This document shows positions 6,585-9,703 of a stretch of DNA of 9,703 nt, piece after piece. The number at the start of each line of letters is the position of its first letter. Position 1 is the stretch's first letter. The notes under the pieces are model-generated. The model saw nothing but the letters and a program-made list of their open reading frames with translations, ran no database searches and was not told the origin of the DNA. Source of the DNA: a bacterium (GTDB taxonomy: Bacteria > Krumholzibacteriota > Krumholzibacteriia > WVZY01); assembly GCA_027296025.1 (NCBI GenBank), contig JAPUJU010000239.1, positions 1-9,703 on the forward strand, read 5' to 3'. The position numbers were made by a program, and so were the translations under genes.

Positions 6585-7577
6585 TCAGATATTGTAGATA
6601 TCCGCTTTGAATCTCGAGGTATTCTCTCTGATGTATTCGATCGTGGCTTTGAGGCCGTCGTCCAGTGTCACTTCCGGCTTCCAGCCCAATATCTTCCCCG
6701 CCTTTGTTGTGTCCGCCAGCAGCTGCATCACTTCGCTGCCTTCAGGGCGTATGCGCTGCTGATCTTCGACGACCTCGCACTTTCTACCGATCAGGGCGAT
6801 ACACCTGTCCGCCAGTTCCCCGATGGACATATCCTCTTGCGTGCCGAGATTCACCACCTCACCGACAGCACTTTCCTTCCGTGCGGCGAGCATGAAGCCC
6901 CTCACCGTGTCCTTGACGAACGTCAGGTCGCGCCGTGGTGTCAACGAACCGAGACGGACCGTGTCACTGGTGAGCGCCTGCGAAATAATCGTAGGAATGA
7001 CCGCGCGCGCGCTTTGCCGCGGCCCGTACGTGTTGAACGGCCTCACGGTCACGACCGGCAGTTTGTAAGAGAGGTGAAAACTCTCTGCGATCTTGTCGGC
7101 TGCGATCTTCGAGGCCGAGTATGGAGACTGCGCCTGAAGAGGGTGACTCTCATCGATAGGCGTGTACTGCGCTGTACCGTAGACTTCGCTCGTCGAGGTG
7201 TGGACGACGCGCTCCGGCTCGAACTCCCGCGCTGCGGTCAGAACGTTCAATGTGCCAATCACGTTCGTTTCCACGTGGTCCCGGGGATTGACGTAGGAGT
7301 ACGGGATCGCAATAAGCGCTCCCAGGTGAAAAATGACCTCTTTGCCCCTGCACACATTGCGAACCGCATCCGCGTCCTTGAGGTCGCCGGGGACGATTTC
7401 TATCCCGGCGCGAATCTCGTCCGGAATCTCTTCGAGCAATCCCCAGTCGTTCCGCGAGTTGTAGCGTATGAACGCGGTGACGTCCGCGCCCGCTTTGACG
7501 AGCGCCTCAGTGAGGTGGCTGGGTATGAACCCACCCGCCCCGGTAACGAGTACTTTTTTGCCGCGTAGACTCATCAT
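6585..7577 (-). CDS. NDP-sugar 4,6-dehydratase, LegB/GMD-like extended SDR
   Basis: A 330-residue extended SDR expected to convert an NDP-hexose to its 4-keto-6-deoxy form using bound NAD. TGAGGFIP (12-19) is the dinucleotide loop, with proline where the third glycine is expected. Also seen are RYNSRNDWG (38-46), FHLGALIAIPYSY (83-95), STSEVYG (128-134, carrying the T-x-E dehydratase element), Y153-x3-K157 and RPFNTYGPRQSARAVIPT. The YNSxNxWG and IPYSY segments are those of LegB-type UDP/GDP-GlcNAc 4,6-dehydratases; a GDP-mannose dehydratase role is the main alternative. The frame opens at 7640, but GGAGG (7586-7590) lies eight bases before the ATG at 7577. The candidate promoter start site (near 7617) would exclude the longer form. 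MMSL could also begin at 7574. It is the first gene of a four-gene cassette. Confidence 0.87.
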   Translation of the reverse strand: MMSLRGKKVLVTGAGGFIPSHLTEALVKAGADVTAFIRYNSRNDWGLLEEIPDEIRAGIEIVPGDLKDADAVRNVCRGKEVIFHLGALIAIPYSYVNPRDHVETNVIGTLNVLTAAREFEPERVVHTSTSEVYGTAQYTPIDESHPLQAQSPYSASKIAADKIAESFHLSYKLPVVTVRPFNTYGPRQSARAVIPTIISQALTSDTVRLGSLTPRRDLTFVKDTVRGFMLAARKESAVGEVVNLGTQEDMSIGELADRCIALIGRKCEVVEDQQRIRPEGSEVMQLLADTTKAGKILGWKPEVTLDDGLKATIEYIRENTSRFKADIYNI

Positions 7578-7585
7578 CGACGAGA

Positions 7586-7590
7586 CCTCC
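7586..7590 (-). promoter_or_regulatory. Ribosome binding site deciding the start of the 4,6-dehydratase
   Basis: On the minus strand GGAGG lies eight bases before the ATG at 7577 (11 before the adjacent ATG at 7574). A second GGAAGGAG is just upstream. This places translation at 7577 or 7574 rather than at the farther in-frame ATG at 7640, which has no such site. Confidence 0.7.
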
Positions 7591-7623
7591 AACTCCTTCC
7601 GGCCGCTAAACTTGCGGCAACTA

Positions 7624-7652
7624 ATGATAACACATTTCACCGCGCCTGTCTG
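7624..7652 (-). promoter_or_regulatory. Candidate extended -10 promoter of the nucleotide-sugar cassette
   Basis: On the minus strand CAGACA (7647-7652, four of six matches to TTGACA) is followed after 17 bases by TATCAT (7624-7629, five of six matches to TATAAT). The -10 box is preceded by TG one base away (TGTTATCAT), the extended -10 form that tolerates a weak -35. A start near 7617 gives a leader of about 40 bases before the ATG at 7577. It lies in the 122-base gap after the phosphatase gene, the longest gap between the minus-strand genes. Confidence 0.5.
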
Positions 7653-7699
7653 CCGGGGCGCTCTATCTCCTCAACGACAAAGTCGGTATTGCCCTCTCA

Positions 7700-8113
7700 T
7701 CACCTCGGTATCGACTCGATCAGTTTTCGTACCAGGATCTCGATCTCGTCGCGAACCGTTCGGTACGTGGCATCCGACCGTCCGATCGGATCCGTGACAG
7801 TCCATGTCACAGGCGTGCCCGCGAAGGAATCCGGCACGATCGACTCGGCCTTGTGGCCGGTCATGGTAACAACGTAATCCATTTCATCGAGGGGTACGTC
7901 GCCGAGCCCTTTCGAAGAGTGCCCACGGATATCGATGCCCTTCTCCGCCATTGCCTCGACAGCGGCGTCGGCGACGACACCAGTCGGATGCAGCCCGGCG
8001 CTGAACAGGTCGATTCGATCACCGCCGAGGTGGCGCCCGAATCCCTCCGCCATCTGCGACCGAATCATGTTACCGAAGCATACAAAAAGAATTTTCGGGC
8101 GGACCGGTGTCAC
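7700..8113 (-). CDS. Low-molecular-weight protein tyrosine phosphatase / ArsC-like protein
   Basis: A 137-residue member of the LMW-PTP/arsenate reductase fold. The phosphate-binding loop CFGNMIRS begins at Cys12 (C-x5-R with Arg18 and Ser19), and the general-acid aspartate is probably Asp108 in the TDP motif (107-109). Cys12 is the only cysteine in the protein. The thioredoxin-coupled ArsC family needs two further cysteines near residues 82-89; here that stretch reads VTMTGHKAES. A classic thioredoxin-linked arsenate reductase is therefore unlikely. Phosphotyrosine or other phosphomonoester hydrolysis, or a glutathione/mycothiol-type mechanism, remains possible. It begins with GTG and lies 51 bases after ubiE. 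Such phosphatases occur in exopolysaccharide loci (Wzb-like regulation), which fits the neighbours, but that role is inferred. Confidence 0.85.
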   Translation of the reverse strand: MTPVRPKILFVCFGNMIRSQMAEGFGRHLGGDRIDLFSAGLHPTGVVADAAVEAMAEKGIDIRGHSSKGLGDVPLDEMDYVVTMTGHKAESIVPDSFAGTPVTWTVTDPIGRSDATYRTVRDEIEILVRKLIESIPR

Positions 8114-8164
8114 GTCGTACGTCCGCCCTGCGGGAAGGAGACTCCGCCTTCAGTGAGAGCCATG

Positions 8165-8893
8165 TCAGGCAGCCCCGTTTGGTTTCTCGCCATAGTAGAT
8201 GTAGGCGATCCCGCCGGTGAGTTTTCGCGCACGGACCTCTTCGAGCCCCGCGGAGGAGAGCATGGCAAGAAGCTGGTCGCGGGTCATGAAGTCCCCGATC
8301 GACGAGGCGAGGTACTCGTATGCACGCCGCGAACCGGACACGAGACCGCCGACGACGGGCAGGACGCTCTGCAGGTAAAAACTGTACGCCTTGAGAGAGA
8401 GTCCGCCAGTCGGCGGGCAAAACTCGAGGATCAGCAAACGCCCGCGAGGCTTCAGCGTCCGTACCATCTCCCGGATTCCCCGGGAGTAGTCCGGAAGGTT
8501 CCGAAGTCCGAAAGCGATCGTCACGGCATCAAACGAAGCCGATGCAAACGGGAGCGCAAGCGCGTCTCCCTCGAAAAGTTTTACGCGATCCGAGAGGCCT
8601 CGTTTCCGTAGTTTGGACTGCCCGATACCCAGCATGCCGTCCGACATATCGACGCCGGCAACGGTTCCGTATTCGAGTCTTTTACCGAAAGCGATCGCCA
8701 CGTCGGCCGTTCCCGTGCACGCGTCCATGACGGCACCGCTCTTATGCACGTTCGCCATCCGGACGAGTTCCCGCCTCCAGAGGCGATCGATGTTCAAACT
8801 CAAGACGTGGTTGAGAAGATCGTACCGCGGCGCAATCTCGGAAAATATTCCGGGCGTTTCATCTTTTGCGATGGATCGGGCTTCAGCGTTCAT
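8165..8893 (-). CDS. ubiE: Demethylmenaquinone/2-octaprenyl-methoxy-benzoquinol C-methyltransferase UbiE/MenG
   Basis: A 242-residue SAM-dependent methyltransferase carrying out the C-methylation step of menaquinone and/or ubiquinone synthesis, acting at the membrane surface on a prenylated ring. Both family signatures are visible: FSEIAPRYDLLNHVLSLN-type N-terminus (17-34) with W39, and RTLKPRGRLLILEF (145-158). SAM motif I reads DACTGTAD (57-64), closer to the CCGTAD form of Bacillus-type MenG than to the GGTGD of E. coli UbiE. VDMSDGML (81-88), GDALALPF (109-116) and FDAVTIAFGLRN (121-132) follow. Length is normal. The ATG has only a weak upstream purine stretch. No other quinone gene is in view, so whether menaquinone or ubiquinone is the product is undecided; menG would be an equally valid name. 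Confidence 0.92.
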   Translation of the reverse strand: MNAEARSIAKDETPGIFSEIAPRYDLLNHVLSLNIDRLWRRELVRMANVHKSGAVMDACTGTADVAIAFGKRLEYGTVAGVDMSDGMLGIGQSKLRKRGLSDRVKLFEGDALALPFASASFDAVTIAFGLRNLPDYSRGIREMVRTLKPRGRLLILEFCPPTGGLSLKAYSFYLQSVLPVVGGLVSGSRRAYEYLASSIGDFMTRDQLLAMLSSAGLEEVRARKLTGGIAYIYYGEKPNGAA

Positions 8894-8966
8894 TCCAGTT
8901 GTTCACGACCAGTTTGTAGATTCATCCGTCAAGAACGCACACGCAACGATCGCGAGCTGATGATAC

Positions 8967-9677
8967 TCATGTCCTGGCGCCCCTTCGAGACCTCAAATAA
9001 CCCGGATAGCGTCCCAGTATTGTACCAATAATCCTGGTACCGGCCAAAACGGTTCCCTTCGCCGTGCCGGAGATCTTCGACGTCCCGACCCGGGGACGAT
9101 ACCGAACGGGCACCTCCTTGATCCTCAGGCCGTTCTCGATCGCCTTGACCTGCATCTCCGCATTCCACCCGAAATCGGGATCGCGCATCCGAAGTCCTTC
9201 GAAGCTAGTCCGGCGCACCGCACGGAAGGGTCCCATGTCTGTGAAGCGTACGCCGTACAGCCACCGGATCAACGTGCACGCCAGCGCGTTTCCGAATCGC
9301 TGGTTCCACAGGAGGGAACCCTTCTCGGCGCCGCCGAGTGTCCGTGAGCCGATGACGAAATCGGCCTTGTCCTCGCCGATGGGTGCGAGCAGAAGGGGCA
9401 GGTCTTCTGGATAATCCGAATGGTCACCGTCGAGAATCACGATGACGTCGGCGCCATCATCGACAGCTGCAAGGCCCGCAAGGCACGCAGTGCCGTATCC
9501 CGGACGTTCCTCGCGAACAACGCGCGCCCCGTGTCGCTGCGCGACGCCTGCCGTATCGTCCGATGAGCCGTTGTCCACGACGATGATCTCCAGCACATCG
9601 TCGCGCGGGATCTCATCGATGACGAGGCCGATCGCCTCTTCTTCGTTGTGAGCGGGGATGATGATGCTTACCTTCAC
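8967..9677 (-). CDS. Family 2 glycosyltransferase, polyprenyl/dolichyl-phosphate sugar synthase-like
   Basis: A 236-residue GT-A glycosyltransferase of the DPM/DPG-synthase-like group, which usually transfers mannose or glucose from a nucleotide to polyprenyl phosphate on the cytoplasmic membrane face. SIIIPAHNEE (4-13) and VVDNGSSDDT (33-42) bind the nucleotide. The metal-binding D-x-D is Asp83-Gly-Asp85 in LDGDHSDYPEDL. GSRTLGG (110-116), FTDMGPFRAV (145-154) and FGWNAEMQVKA (169-179) give acceptor and catalytic features. There is no C-terminal membrane segment, so it is a soluble or peripheral form. It starts with GTG where family homology begins, but the frame stays open to the window edge. 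The GTG probably overlaps the stop of an upstream gene by four bases. It lies 73 bases upstream of ubiE. Confidence 0.9.
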   Translation of the reverse strand: MKVSIIIPAHNEEEAIGLVIDEIPRDDVLEIIVVDNGSSDDTAGVAQRHGARVVREERPGYGTACLAGLAAVDDGADVIVILDGDHSDYPEDLPLLLAPIGEDKADFVIGSRTLGGAEKGSLLWNQRFGNALACTLIRWLYGVRFTDMGPFRAVRRTSFEGLRMRDPDFGWNAEMQVKAIENGLRIKEVPVRYRPRVGTSKISGTAKGTVLAGTRIIGTILGRYPGYLRSRRGART

Positions 9678-9703
9678 GATTGCGGAACCCGTTTGCGACG
9701 GCG
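9674..9703 (-). CDS. Possible 3' end of an upstream gene (last nine codons)
   Basis: On the minus strand one frame entering from the right edge ends in TGA at 9674-9676, giving a basic tail RRRKRVPQS. That TGA shares four bases (GTGA) with the GTG start of the glycosyltransferase, the classic overlap of translationally coupled genes. Thirty bases are too few to identify or prove a gene, and another frame is also open here. Confidence 0.3.
   Translation of the reverse strand, partial: RRRKRVPQS

Noticed and set aside
5727..7568. A 613-codon open frame on the plus strand opposite the nucleotidyltransferase and 4,6-dehydratase
   Set aside because: It lies antisense to two genes with full family motifs, has no recognisable domain, and its length is explained by the codon use of the minus-strand genes.
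7853..8611. A 252-codon plus-strand open frame spanning the phosphatase-ubiE junction
   Set aside because: It is antisense to two genes with clear signatures and shows no family resemblance.
8894..8966. A promoter for ubiE in the gap after the glycosyltransferase (TTGACG on the minus strand)
   Set aside because: No acceptable -10 hexamer lies 16-18 bases downstream; the nearest AT-rich TACAAA is only about eight bases away.
1..9703. CRISPR arrays, tRNA genes, insertion sequences, toxin-antitoxin or defence genes
   Set aside because: No regularly spaced repeats, cloverleaf-like segments, transposase motifs or defence domains could be seen on either strand.

Overview
This is a bacterial window with high G+C by eye. 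It has tightly packed genes, Shine-Dalgarno sequences before several starts, and sigma-70-type promoter hexamers. I cannot name the lineage. The gene set (a UbiE/MenG quinone methyltransferase, surface-sugar enzymes and a flavin dehydrogenase) occurs in many Gram-negative and uncultured phyla. I see no rRNA, tRNA, CRISPR array, insertion sequence, phage gene or recognisable defence system.

The left third (about 190-3854) is a rightward operon of four genes. It starts with a [2Fe-2S]/Rossmann flavoprotein, followed by a small Bfd-type [2Fe-2S] protein and a DAO-family FAD oxidoreductase. These three together look like a membrane-associated amino- or imino-acid dehydrogenase of the sarcosine oxidase / proline dehydrogenase / HcnABC / opine oxidase superfamily. 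The tetrahydrofolate-binding half of true heterotetrameric sarcosine oxidase is absent. The fourth gene, 18 bases further on, encodes an MscS-type mechanosensitive channel. Upstream, positions 1-189 carry a near-consensus promoter pointing left out of the window and a weaker candidate promoter for the operon.

The right two thirds (3897-9677) are all on the minus strand and converge on mscS at a nested inverted repeat (3846-3890). In order of transcription they are: a polyprenyl-phosphate-type family 2 glycosyltransferase; UbiE/MenG; a single-cysteine low-molecular-weight phosphatase/ArsC-like protein; and, behind its own candidate extended -10 promoter, a four-gene nucleotide-sugar cassette. 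The cassette holds a LegB/GMD-like 4,6-dehydratase, a sugar-1-phosphate nucleotidyltransferase, an SDR reductase/epimerase and a family 4 glycosyltransferase. It is most simply read as activating a hexose-1-phosphate, dehydrating it to a 4-keto-6-deoxy sugar nucleotide, reducing or epimerising that, and transferring the sugar to a surface glycan. No aminotransferase is present.

The items most worth a second look are the substrate of the split flavoprotein dehydrogenase and its pairing with a mechanosensitive channel, the Pro-for-Gly change in the dehydratase nucleotide-binding loop, and the strong outward promoter at the left edge. I did not find convincing evidence for a wholly new system.
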